This document shows positions 1-8,274 of a DNA stretch of 64,000 nucleotides, piece after piece. The position numbers and the translations under genes were made by a program. Origin of the DNA: Yoonia sp034652275 (GTDB lineage Bacteria > Pseudomonadota > Alphaproteobacteria > Rhodobacterales > Rhodobacteraceae); assembly GCF_034652275.1 (NCBI RefSeq), contig NZ_JAXIWG010000005.1, positions 1 to 64,000 on the forward strand. Direction: 5' to 3'. The first letter of the stretch is position 1. The number at the start of each line of letters is the position of its first letter. Under the pieces are notes generated by a model, which saw nothing but the letters and a program-made list of their open reading frames with translations, had not been told where the DNA came from and ran no database searches.

Positions 1-598
1 TGGCGGTATTGGCGTAAACGCCGGTCGGCCGAACGGTCGCGGTGATTGTCAGCGTTGCCTGCGCGCCGGACGCCAGGGACCCGATCGTCCAAAGACCGGT
101 CGTGCTGTCATAATCAGCCGCAGGGGCAGCCGACACAAACTCATAGCCCGACGGCAGCTGGTCCGTCACCGCAACGCCGGTCGCGGTAGAGGGGCCAGCA
201 TTGCTTGCCACCAGCGTGAACACCACGTTACTGCCCACGGTTGGCGTCGCGTTATCGACGGTCTTGAGCATCGACAGATCTGCAACCGGCACAGGCACAG
301 GCGTTGCGGTCGATGTGTTGTTATCTGCATCCGGATCGGCCTGATCACCGGTGATGGTGGCGGTATTGGCGTAAACGCCGGTCGGCCGAACGGTCGCGGT
401 GATTGTCAGCGTTGCCTGCGCGCCGGACGCCAGGGACCCGATCGTCCAAAGACCGGTCGTGCTGTCATAATCAGCCGCAGGGGCAGCCGACACAAACTCA
501 TAGCCCGACGGCAGCTGGTCCGTCACCGCAACGCCGGTCGCGGTCGAGGGGCCAGCGTTGCTTGCCACCAGCGTGAACACCACGTCACTGCCCACGGT
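1..598. repeat. Near-identical 357-bp tandem repeat within the DUF11 gene
   Basis: Bases 1 to about 240 are repeated at 358 to about 597 with only a few substitutions, a period of 357 bp or 119 codons. The period equals one DUF11 domain. The bases between the matching parts (about 241-357) complete the unit. The copy nearer the N-terminus diverges at its outer edge (LSIVKTV against LSMLKTV). More copies probably lie left of the window. Confidence 0.9.
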
Positions 599-1846
599 TG
601 GCGTCGCATTGTTGACCGTCTTGACGATCGACAAATTCGCGAGCGGCCCGAGAAAGCCAAAGTTCTGGTCGCTCGTTGCCTGGTTCAACGAAACTGCAAC
701 GTCACCTTGCGAGCCTGTTGTACTTGCGCCACTGGGGTTTGCCGAAAACGCGAACCCGGCAGGCACCGTCGCCGGATTGATAGAGAGCGAATAGCCGTTT
801 CCTACCAGAATAGCGGGGAATTCGTAGAACCCGCTTGCGTTGGTCTGCTGCGATGAAACAACCTGCCCTGACGCATTGATCAGATCGATAACGATGCCCG
901 CAGGCATCAGTACGTCGACACTTGCATCGTAAACGTTGTTCCCGTTCCGGTCTTCGTACAAGACACCATTGATCGAACCGAGGGGCAGGCCCTGGCATTC
1001 TGCGACCAGGATATCGTCCATCGCGAAGTCGTTGCCGGCGCCACCAGGCGCGTTGTTGCGGAAACTGAATTCAATTTGCGTCGCATTGCCGGAGTTGAAC
1101 AGACCGCCGTATTGCAGCCATGTCGGAGTCAACGAAAATGGCACGTTCCCACTGTTGAACAAGCCGACCGGAGCAGGATCGAATCCCAGCCGGTTCACCG
1201 AGAATGTCAGGTTGGGGGCGATATTGGCGCCGGGCTGGTTTGGGTCACCAGCAACCCCGCGCGGGAAAGCATACTCTGACCACCCGAACGAATTCGGGTC
1301 CGGCAAGTTAAGGATATGTGTCGAGAACTGGTAATACGTGTTTGGCTGCACGGTTAGCGTTTCGCGGTAAAACACACCGGCAGAAAAGTCTGCGTTGACC
1401 ACCATCATCTGGTCCGAAACCAGACCGGTTGTGTTGCCACTGACAGGATTATGCCAGTACTCAAATGTTGTTTGGTTCAGCCTGTTGACGATGCTGTACT
1501 GCCCGTCATTCGGACTGTTGGCACCATAATTCACAAAGTCATATGTGGTGCGTCCGGCAGGCAGGGGGGCGCCGGTTGTACCGGCGGTGTTCGATCCCAC
1601 ACCGAAATTGCCGTCGTTGGCAAACAAGTTAGAACTCAACGTGCCGCCTGACGGACCGCACAGATTGCTTTCAGACTGTGCGCGCGCATCTCCAGAGAAA
1701 GAAACCACAAACGCCAGCGCCAGCGCTAGTGTCAGAACCACGCCCGCCACGCGTGCGCATAACGCTAACATACGCATATCACGCGACAGACCGTGGTGGC
1801 GTGTTTTTTCCAAAGGCAACTGGGCAAAGGCACTACGGCTACGCAT
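1..1846 (-). CDS. Secreted DUF11/SdrD-B repeat protein (3' end beyond window)
   Basis: Reading leftward from the ATG at 1846 the frame stays open to the window edge (about 615 codons). The first 60 residues hold a basic stretch, a hydrophobic helix rich in L, A and V, and an Ala-x-Ala cleavage-like end, so the protein is exported; inner ATGs at codons 24 and 26 are alternative starts. Next comes a roughly 240-residue unique region, then an SdrD-B-like module (GSINGVLYEDRNGN, a calcium-type D/N-rich loop), then DUF11 domains beginning with LSIVKTV and LSMLKTV and carrying the typical GPSTATGV and TDQLPSGYEFV segments. Such proteins are large cell-surface or secreted adhesin-like beta-sandwich chains. 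The C-terminus, which would show the anchor or secretion signal, is not visible. Family call is firm; biological role is inferred. Confidence 0.85.
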   Translation of the reverse strand, partial: MRSRSAFAQLPLEKTRHHGLSRDMRMLALCARVAGVVLTLALALAFVVSFSGDARAQSESNLCGPSGGTLSSNLFANDGNFGVGSNTAGTTGAPLPAGRTTYDFVNYGANSPNDGQYSIVNRLNQTTFEYWHNPVSGNTTGLVSDQMMVVNADFSAGVFYRETLTVQPNTYYQFSTHILNLPDPNSFGWSEYAFPRGVAGDPNQPGANIAPNLTFSVNRLGFDPAPVGLFNSGNVPFSLTPTWLQYGGLFNSGNATQIEFSFRNNAPGGAGNDFAMDDILVAECQGLPLGSINGVLYEDRNGNNVYDASVDVLMPAGIVIDLINASGQVVSSQQTNASGFYEFPAILVGNGYSLSINPATVPAGFAFSANPSGASTTGSQGDVAVSLNQATSDQNFGFLGPLANLSIVKTVNNATPTVGSDVVFTLVASNAGPSTATGVAVTDQLPSGYEFVSAAPAADYDSTTGLWTIGSLASGAQATLTITATVRPTGVYANTATITGDQADPDADNNTSTATPVPVPVADLSMLKTVDNATPTVGSNVVFTLVASNAGPSTATGVAVTDQLPSGYEFVSAAPAADYDSTTGLWTIGSLASGAQATLTITATVRPTGVYANTA

Positions 1847-2285
1847 GAAAATGACTTTCTGAAGCAAAAAAAGAATCGCTTGGCCCCTACCGCGCGGCGT
1901 GACGGATCGGTTCCACTGGGTGCTGTTTGTATCAATGTGTTGGGGCAGATGTGACGGTGCGACCGGGTAGGTTGCAGACGCATCAGGATAGGTCGGGTCA
2001 ATCGGGCATGCCGACAACACGTCTGTGCCGTCATCGCCACGCGCGCAAACCGATGGTCCGGGCCATGTACATATGATGTACAAAGGTTCACCCCTCACGA
2101 CGAGGTGGTGACCAGAGGGGCTTGGTGCTTTTCTATTTGACAAACGACAACGCAAAACAAACTACTCGTAACCAGACAACCTATGCGACAGATCCGTTCA
2201 ACAAAACAGACCGAACCAGTGGTGGCGAACCCCATGAATCTGAGGTGCCCCTAGTTTCCTAGACACAGGCGCGGTCCATTTTGTG
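1847..2285. other. Intergenic region upstream of the DUF11 gene
   Basis: About 440 bp between the DUF11 start and the transposase debris. It must carry the promoter of the DUF11 gene on the minus strand; a weak Shine-Dalgarno (AGAAAG) sits about 8 bases before its ATG. Open frames here are short and do not resemble proteins I know. No clear hairpin terminator or RNA gene was seen. Confidence 0.5.
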
Positions 2286-2390
2286 CTATCTTTCCCCTAA
2301 GTCAATGGGCGGCAGCATGGCGTTGGCCGTGTGTGTGCGCTTGGGTTTGTTGAGCATCTCGATGTATTCGACGATGTCCTGCCTTGCGGC
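2286..2390 (-). pseudogene. IS3-family transposase (OrfB) C-terminal remnant
   Basis: The minus-strand frame ending at the TAG at 2288-2286 reads ARQDIVEYIEML followed by NKPKRTHTANAMLPPIDL, which resembles the last 30 or so residues of IS3-group OrfB (normally a YIEMFYN..R.H..NG.LSP.DFE pattern). Everything upstream belongs to a different element, so this is only a tail. It is fused directly to the IS5-like debris. The call is by resemblance only. Confidence 0.55.
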
Positions 2391-2795
2391 GTCGCGTGTC
2401 GGATCTCGATCCGCTCGTCCGCCGGGATCTGGTTGAGCAGATCGGGCAAAACCGGCGCATCACCGATGAGGCTCCCGGTGATCTCGACAGCGCGAACCTC
2501 CCGTGTTTCTTGTCAATCCCGAGGTGGATCTTGCGCCAGACGTGCCATTGCCCGAAGCCTTGATGCCGGTGCTAGCGATAGCCTGGCGCAGTGGTTCCAT
2601 AGAGGCACGATATGGGACGTGCACGGCCAGCCCCTTCTGGCGGCGCGACAGCGTCCTGAAGTCGGGGACCACCCAATTCAAACCGATCAGATGCAACAGG
2701 CTCTCGGCCAACCCGATCGTCAGCGACCCACGGCGATTGAGCGCTTCATTCTAGGCCGGCCAGTTCGTGGTCGTGTAGGTCGGGGGTATCCGCTG
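2391..2795 (-). pseudogene. IS5-family transposase, decayed remnant
   Basis: Minus-strand frames carry recognisable IS5-group pieces in the correct order: PTYTTTNWPA with an in-frame TAG, then ESLLHLIGLNWVVPDF, LSRRQKGLAV, the STGIKA block, WRKIHLGID in a second frame, and AVEITGSLIGDAPVLPDLL in a third. About 50 codons expected between the first two pieces are missing, and there are at least two frameshifts. No intact DDE catalytic core is possible. It marks an old insertion just upstream of the GTPase block. Confidence 0.75.
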
Positions 2796-3018
2796 CACCG
2801 CATCGCGGATGCGCAAAACGCCGTTCTGGAAAAGCGGCATGTCGGAAAGATCGTGCTGGCCCAGCCATAAGGGTGCGGAACCAAGACAATGCAGCAAGGC
2901 CCTTCTTGTGCCGTCCTTTCTCAAGGCGGACAGCCTTGCGGTCTCTGCAACCAGTTCATTTCAATTTATGCAAACGCATGGCATCAACAACAGGTGGGGA
3001 AGAGAAACTACGGACAAG

Positions 3019-3876
3019 ATGATGCTTGCAGACTGGCCGGTGATGCAGACAGCGGATTTTGCCGCCGCCTATGTATTTGACCAAAATGGAATTTCGCAGG
3101 TCGCCGGTGGGTCGCGGGGGGCGCCCTCGCAGGATCCGCCTGATTCTGCTCTGTCGTTGTGGCGCAGCCTTGAAGCGGTGCAGAACGCCACGACCATGGT
3201 GGCGCAGACGGGCAATGGCTGCACGCTGGTCTCACGCCACGGCAACATGATCGTGCAAGGCAAGGCCGGACTGAACCTCGGACTGGTGTTTGCCTCGCTG
3301 TCGCGCCTTGCGGTCAAAGATCCGGGTCCGCTGGTGCTGACCGGACTGGCATTCGCACAGCAGGATCTGCAGGTCTTCTGGCGGATCATCAACGCGATCG
3401 GACGTTGCGAAATCCCGCGCCTGATTGTTCTGGATATCGGCGGTGACATCACCACGGTTTGTGCGGGTCCGGACGGTTTTGCGCTGACTGGCGGCGCACA
3501 GGACGTGGACAGCTTGGTCGGCAGCGTGCGAACGGCGCTGCGCGCTGGCCAGCCCGTGCGCTACACGCTTGGCGACCTGGCACAGCCGGTGGCGGCGAAC
3601 CTTGGTCTGCGTGATCTGCTGGGCGCGATCAACGGACCCGTCAGCACCGGATCGCAAGGATGGGCCTGCAATGCGCAGGGCTGGCCCGTTTCCTTCCCAG
3701 AGGCATTCACACTGGAAGAACTGAACCGGACGGTCGCCGTGGCTCAGGCCTTGTTGGCGCACCTTCCCGCGCAGGGGAACCTGCACGTCACGCTCTACGG
3801 CAGCAATCGACAGGTCGTCACCAGTTGGCAGGCAAGCCAAGATGGGGTGGCACAATCCGGCCTGAAGCGCCTTTAG
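3019..3876 (+). CDS. Orphan protein of the dynamin/Roadblock block
   Basis: About 285 residues if started at the tandem ATGs at 3019/3022; an in-frame ATG at 2968 would add 17 residues, but neither start has a strong Shine-Dalgarno. I do not recognise the family. The first 100 residues read like a degenerate Roadblock/LC7 fold: a strand (AAYVFDQNGIS), a helix (SLWRSLEAVQNATTMV), a strand with a hairpin (GCTLVSRHGNMIV) and a helix (LGLVFASLSRLA). The middle has the hydrophobic strand PRLIVLDIGGDITTV. No signal peptide or membrane segment is seen. It is followed after about 100 bp by the first GTPase on the same strand. A partner or scaffold for the GTPases is a guess based on position only. 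Confidence 0.7.
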   Translation: MMLADWPVMQTADFAAAYVFDQNGISQVAGGSRGAPSQDPPDSALSLWRSLEAVQNATTMVAQTGNGCTLVSRHGNMIVQGKAGLNLGLVFASLSRLAVKDPGPLVLTGLAFAQQDLQVFWRIINAIGRCEIPRLIVLDIGGDITTVCAGPDGFALTGGAQDVDSLVGSVRTALRAGQPVRYTLGDLAQPVAANLGLRDLLGAINGPVSTGSQGWACNAQGWPVSFPEAFTLEELNRTVAVAQALLAHLPAQGNLHVTLYGSNRQVVTSWQASQDGVAQSGLKRL

Positions 3877-3974
3877 TCTTTCGCCAAAACAAACCTCTCA
3901 TTTGACATTTTTGCGTCATACAAACGACCCAACACATATGTACATTTTGCAATATTATTTTTCTCGAGTTTTTC

Positions 3975-6056
3975 ATGTTGTCAGTTCTGAAGATGCCAAG
4001 CCCGCCCTTGCAGAAAACACCAACCGTTTGCGATGCCCCGGGGATGGCCTTGCGCGACAAGCTATCCCAGCTTTCGGACCTTCTGGATCAGGTGCAGCCC
4101 GCAGTGGTGCCCGATGCGCTGCCGCGTCTGTTGCAGTGCAAGGACGCGATCAACCAGTTCAGCGTCAGGGTCGCCTTGATCGGGCAAGTCAAGGCCGGCA
4201 AGACCGCCTTGACCAATGGTTTGATCAATTTCCCCGACCTTCTGCCGTCGGACGTGAACCCATGGACCTCCGTCATCACCTCGGTCCATATCAACACCGT
4301 CAAACCACGTGACAACAGGGCCGTCTTTACGTTCTTCAACCAGAACGAATGGGACGACATGGTCACCGTCGGCGGCCGTCTGGGCGAAGCAGCGCAACGC
4401 GCCAATTTCGAGGATGAATTCGAAACCGTTCAGTCGCAGATCAAGGAAATGCAGGCCAAGGCCGTCCAGCGGCTGGGGCGCAATTTCAAGTATTTGCTGG
4501 GCAGTGCGCATAACTTTTCGGGGTTCAGTGCCGAGCTGATCAAGCGCTACGTCTGTCTGGGGGATGAGGACGAACAACACGCACCCGAAGGCAGGTTTGC
4601 CGATCTCACAAGATCGGCCGATATCTATATCGATGACGACAGCTATCCGCTGCCCACAGTCATCCGCGACACCCCCGGCGTGAATGATCCTTTCCTGATC
4701 CGCGAAACCGTGACGCTTAACAGCCTCTCGGACACGGACATCTGCGTGATCGTTCTCAGCGCGCATCAAGCCTTTACCAGCGTCGATATCGCCTTGTTGC
4801 GCCTGCTGGTGGCACTGAAACACGAACAGATCGTCCTTTTTGTGAACCGCATCGACGAGCTGGAAGATCCTGACAGGCAGATCGACGAAATCGACGGCTT
4901 TGTTCGTGCGGCCTTGGTCGAACAGGGTTTGCCCGCCGATCTGCCCATCATCTTCGGCAGCGCGCTTTGGGCAAGATCGACCGCGGAAGGTCTGGCAGAC
5001 AGTGTGATCGAACGGAGCAATCAGGCGATGGACCGCCTTGTCGCAGCCCGTCTGCGAAAAACCGTGTTCCATAATGCTGCCACCGCAGCGCCCGGCGTGG
5101 CACAAGCGACGACGCACAAGACCAGCGATCTGTCGGGGCTATTCGAATTGCAAAGCGTGATCGAGGAAAAATCTGCCCGTGCTTTCGGCACACCATTCTT
5201 CGCCGAAATGCGCAACATCGCCCATGATATTTGCCAGCAAAGCAGCATACAAATGCGCCAAGCGCTGGGGAATGGCGCAACCATTCGTCGCGACCTTGAC
5301 GGCGCGGCGTTGCGCGAGCAACTGGCCGCCATGCTGCAAGATGTCGACCAGCAATGCCTTGCGACATCCAAAGCCTGTTCGGAGCAGCTGCTATACGAGA
5401 TGTCGAACGCCTACCACGACTTCATCAGCGCCGAGACCAAAGCGATTGACGCAGTCTTCGCAGCAAATGGCCGGCCCGCCCAATGGCAGCCCGGCACCGA
5501 AAAACTGCGGCGCGACCTGAACATCGCGTATCGCGCCTTTGAAAAAAATGCCCAGTCCAAAGTGTCGGCGATTTCCACGAAAGCTGCGGAAATAGTATCG
5601 GCGTTCTATGAACAGGTCCTCTCTTCGGACACGGCGCTATTCGTTGTTAGGGCTCCAGTCGTAAGCCCTGCCCGCACACCAACCCGGCTGATGCAATCAA
5701 TGACAATCGATATCGCGGGGAATTGGCTGGAAAAATGGTTGCTGCGCAAGCCGGCGAAAGAAAGATTCAAGGAAAGATTTAGCAACATCGTCGTGGATGA
5801 CATGCATGCGATGATCGCAGAAGTTCAGGAAATCCTCTTGGCTGATTTTTTTGAAACAGCCAGAAAACAATTACAGGACTTTCTGAACGGTCATGTCTCG
5901 ACCATCCGAAATCTTCTGGACACCGATAATGACCAGAAAACCGAAATGCGCAACCGCCTTGGCCTCGAAACGGAGATCAAGAAACGACTTGAAGTGATCG
6001 ACCATGTCGTATCACAACTCACTCGGGGACCGCTGGCACACGTGCCGGGCGCGTGA
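3975..6056 (+). CDS. Dynamin-like GTPase, large partner
   Basis: 693 residues. The GTPase domain lies at about residues 50-340: G1/Walker A GQVKAGKTAL near residue 70, a threonine-rich switch I around NPWTSVITSV, G3 DTPGVND, and G4 as NRID, an NKxD variant. After it comes a long helical region, with E/Q-rich helices around 390-560, a short basic amphipathic stretch and a conserved-looking WLEKWLLRKPAKERFKERF segment. That layout fits bacterial dynamin-like proteins with a helical stalk and a possible membrane-contact tip. No clear transmembrane helix is visible. The stop overlaps the start of the next GTPase, so the two are co-translated. Bacterial dynamins often occur as unequal tandem pairs, which is the pattern here. 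The substrate membrane is unknown. An internal ATG at 3993 is an alternative start. Confidence 0.85.
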   Translation: MLSVLKMPSPPLQKTPTVCDAPGMALRDKLSQLSDLLDQVQPAVVPDALPRLLQCKDAINQFSVRVALIGQVKAGKTALTNGLINFPDLLPSDVNPWTSVITSVHINTVKPRDNRAVFTFFNQNEWDDMVTVGGRLGEAAQRANFEDEFETVQSQIKEMQAKAVQRLGRNFKYLLGSAHNFSGFSAELIKRYVCLGDEDEQHAPEGRFADLTRSADIYIDDDSYPLPTVIRDTPGVNDPFLIRETVTLNSLSDTDICVIVLSAHQAFTSVDIALLRLLVALKHEQIVLFVNRIDELEDPDRQIDEIDGFVRAALVEQGLPADLPIIFGSALWARSTAEGLADSVIERSNQAMDRLVAARLRKTVFHNAATAAPGVAQATTHKTSDLSGLFELQSVIEEKSARAFGTPFFAEMRNIAHDICQQSSIQMRQALGNGATIRRDLDGAALREQLAAMLQDVDQQCLATSKACSEQLLYEMSNAYHDFISAETKAIDAVFAANGRPAQWQPGTEKLRRDLNIAYRAFEKNAQSKVSAISTKAAEIVSAFYEQVLSSDTALFVVRAPVVSPARTPTRLMQSMTIDIAGNWLEKWLLRKPAKERFKERFSNIVVDDMHAMIAEVQEILLADFFETARKQLQDFLNGHVSTIRNLLDTDNDQKTEMRNRLGLETEIKKRLEVIDHVVSQLTRGPLAHVPGA

Positions 6057-7165
6057 TGCAGGACTGTGCGGGCATGTCGAGCGATGACCGGACAAAGATG
6101 GCAGAATGGTTTCAGGCAAAACCTGTTTTTGCCCTGATGGGTGAATTCAGCGCCGGTAAATCCACCTTGTTGAACATGCTGCTTGCACAGCCGTTGATCC
6201 CCACAAAGGTCACGGCGACAAAGCTGCCGGTGATCTGGTTGTCCTATGGACAAGATCCGCATTGGCATGGGTTCACGACCGATGGCGCTGCCGGTCCCGA
6301 ACGGTCGGGATTGCCGGACTGGGACGTGCTTGACAGCTATTCGTTGGTTCGGATCATGCTGGACAGCCCGCTGCTCCGGCTTTGCGATGTCGTTGATACA
6401 CCGGGGATTTCCGACCCTCGCATTGCATCGGGATCGCTTGAACCTGTGGCAGAGAATGTGGATTTCTGTCTTTGGTGCACACCCGCCAATCAGGCATGGC
6501 GCCAGTCGGAAAAGGGAACATGGTTGTCTTTGCCCGCGCGGTTGCGCGACACAAGCATCCTGACCGTGACGCGCGCTGACCAGTTGGCCAGCGCCCAGGA
6601 TCTGACCAAGGTGATCCGGCGTCTTGAAACCGACGCAGGACCCGTTTTCGGCAGTGTCGTGCCGATCTCGTCGATCAAGGGCGCGGCCGCAATGCAGCAC
6701 GACAGAGTAACCAATCAGGACCTGTGGATCGAAAGTGGTGCGGACAGGCTGTTACAGGAAATCAAGAAATCCATTCAGGTCGCACAACGGGCGGTGCAGG
6801 TTCGCCGCGACATCCGGCCTTCGGTTTCGAACCGGACCATAAAAGGCGATGATAGCTCCTTGGTCGAATTGATTTCCGGAATGCGGCAGGTTTTGAAAGA
6901 CCGCGATCATGGTGAAGGTTACAATTCAGAAAATGCCATAATTAAATCCAAACTCGAACAATTTGGAGACGCAATGCGGCACTATGCTGATCAAGGGCAT
7001 GCACAGGCCTGCGTTTTGGCGCTCTGTGTATCGGATCAAGACTTGATGGATGTGAGTTACCAAAAAGCACTCAACCAGGTGGAGCAGGAAATTGAAGATT
7101 TTTCAGAAAGCGCGTGGTGCCGCTTGGATGAAACGCGACAAATCCACATCGTCAGGGCAAAATGA
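6053..7165 (+). CDS. Dynamin-like GTPase, small partner
   Basis: 370 residues from GTG 6053, or one codon less from the ATG at 6056, which overlaps the preceding stop as TGATG. G1 is GEFSAGKSTLLN near residue 30; this GEFSAGKS form is typical of bacterial dynamin/YjdA-like GTPases. Switch I is a K-V-T-A-T-K stretch, G3 is DTPGISD, and G4 is TRAD, a weak NKxD match. The C-terminal 120 residues are helical and end without a membrane anchor. It is about half the length of its partner and lacks the long stalk. Position and coupling suggest a hetero-oligomer with the upstream GTPase. The family call is secure; the function (membrane remodelling, vesicle release or stress defence) is open. Confidence 0.85.
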   Translation: MMQDCAGMSSDDRTKMAEWFQAKPVFALMGEFSAGKSTLLNMLLAQPLIPTKVTATKLPVIWLSYGQDPHWHGFTTDGAAGPERSGLPDWDVLDSYSLVRIMLDSPLLRLCDVVDTPGISDPRIASGSLEPVAENVDFCLWCTPANQAWRQSEKGTWLSLPARLRDTSILTVTRADQLASAQDLTKVIRRLETDAGPVFGSVVPISSIKGAAAMQHDRVTNQDLWIESGADRLLQEIKKSIQVAQRAVQVRRDIRPSVSNRTIKGDDSSLVELISGMRQVLKDRDHGEGYNSENAIIKSKLEQFGDAMRHYADQGHAQACVLALCVSDQDLMDVSYQKALNQVEQEIEDFSESAWCRLDETRQIHIVRAK

Positions 7166-7214
7166 AACACGACCCGAAATAGAAATGCAACAAACTGAAC
7201 AAAAGGAAATTACT

Positions 7215-7568
7215 ATGGCTATCGATATTACCGGTCTGAGCGAGATTGGCGGCTTTATTGGCGGATGTCTTGCTGACAGCGAGACCGGGCTGATGATGGC
7301 GTCGGTCGGTGGCGGTTCGTTCGACCTCGAGGCTGCCGCAGCCGCGAACACCGAAGTCGTCAAGGCAAAGCTGGCAGCCGTCAAGATGCTTGGGTTGAAC
7401 GACCACATCGATGACATGCTGATCACGCTGGGCAAGCAGTTCCATCTGATCCGCCCCCTCGAAAACACGCCATCGGTCTTTATCTACGTGGCGCTCGACA
7501 AGAAATCCGCCAACCTCGGCATGGCGCGGGTTCAGGTCAAAAAGGTCGAACAAGGCATCAGCATCTGA
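7215..7568 (+). CDS. Roadblock/LC7 domain protein
   Basis: 117 residues from the ATG at 7215, with the Shine-Dalgarno AAGGAA six bases upstream. The whole chain fits one Roadblock/LC7 (MglB-like) domain: a first helix (ITGLSEIGGFIGG), strand-turn-strand (CLADSETGLMMASVGGG), the central helix (EAAAAANTEVVKAKLAAVKML), and strands DDMLITLGKQFHLIRPL and VFIYVALDKKSANLG ahead of a last helix. Roadblock proteins are dimeric modulators of small GTPases; MglB is the GAP of MglA. Here it lies 50 bp after two dynamin-like GTPases on the same strand, so a regulatory role on them is the natural hypothesis. That would be unusual, because Roadblock partners are normally Ras-like GTPases. Confidence 0.8.
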   Translation: MAIDITGLSEIGGFIGGCLADSETGLMMASVGGGSFDLEAAAAANTEVVKAKLAAVKMLGLNDHIDDMLITLGKQFHLIRPLENTPSVFIYVALDKKSANLGMARVQVKKVEQGISI

Positions 7569-7593
7569 CAAAGGTGCACCTTTTACCAAGGCA

Positions 7594-7615
7594 GCGGGCA
7601 CTTACGGGTGCCCGC
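7594..7615 (+). terminator. Hairpin after the Roadblock gene
   Basis: A perfect 8-bp stem, GCGGGCAC paired with GTGCCCGC, closes a six-base loop (TTACGG). It starts 26 bases past the Roadblock stop. No strong T-run follows (CTGACCTTG), so it is either a weak intrinsic terminator or an mRNA-stabilising hairpin ending the GTPase transcript. Confidence 0.5.
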
Positions 7616-8274
7616 CTGACCTTGCACCCGCCTGTTATCAGGCAAGACTGGGTGCTTGTTGTTCGTAAACCGCGCAGGTGATGACACCCCAGCGGGACGA
7701 TGGTCAGCCGTCAAAAAGAGCCGCATTCTTGGCTGAGGCGCTTCCTGCAAGTCAAACGAGAATCCGATATCGACCAACCGGCAAAGGGGCACGCGGGCTT
7801 CGCCCAGTACCAGACAGAGCCAGGCAAATTTCAGACCACCGTCACCGACGTGGAACCGGCATTGATCGCGCAAAACGTCGACTGCATGGCGTCGTATGTT
7901 GCCTTGACGGGTGGCTTTCGGGGGAAGCGGAAGAAGAGCTGTTGCGCCTGCCGGGTCTGCGTTGATCGCAACGGGCTGCCTAAGCCGTCGAACCACTTTC
8001 AACCTTTCGATTGAAAAGGACGGTTTCAGCCAGCGGTTTGATTGCAGCCTGTTGCCTCTGGTGGAAAGCAGAGCAAAACCGACCATGCAACACCGATGCG
8101 CAGGCCCGCAAGCTGGATGATCTGCTGGGGAAGCTCCAGTCTTCTGGCTTTACCGTCGATGGCATCTGCTGCACCTTTCTGGGCAGGATACGTGTCGTCG
8201 CCAGTAGCGCCACCACCACCTGTTGCAGTATGGGTGGTTTTAACCCGTTAACGTGATGGCAAAGGACGGAAACG
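7616..8274. other. Intergenic region, no recognisable gene
   Basis: About 660 bp. Both strands have open frames of up to 100-170 codons (for example a plus frame from 7700), but none resembles a known family, has a good ribosome site or shows convincing codon use. Cys, Trp and Arg are over-represented in the translations. It may be decayed coding sequence. The bases just before 8275 hold the ribosome site of the protease gene. Confidence 0.4.

Noticed and set aside
1..598. Regular repeats that might be taken for a CRISPR array
   Set aside because: The unit is 357 bp, lies in frame in a DUF11 protein and has no short spacer pattern.
7583..8086. 167-codon minus frame and several plus frames after the Roadblock gene
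   Set aside because: All frames look equally poor and none has a motif or a ribosome site; treated as intergenic or decayed DNA.
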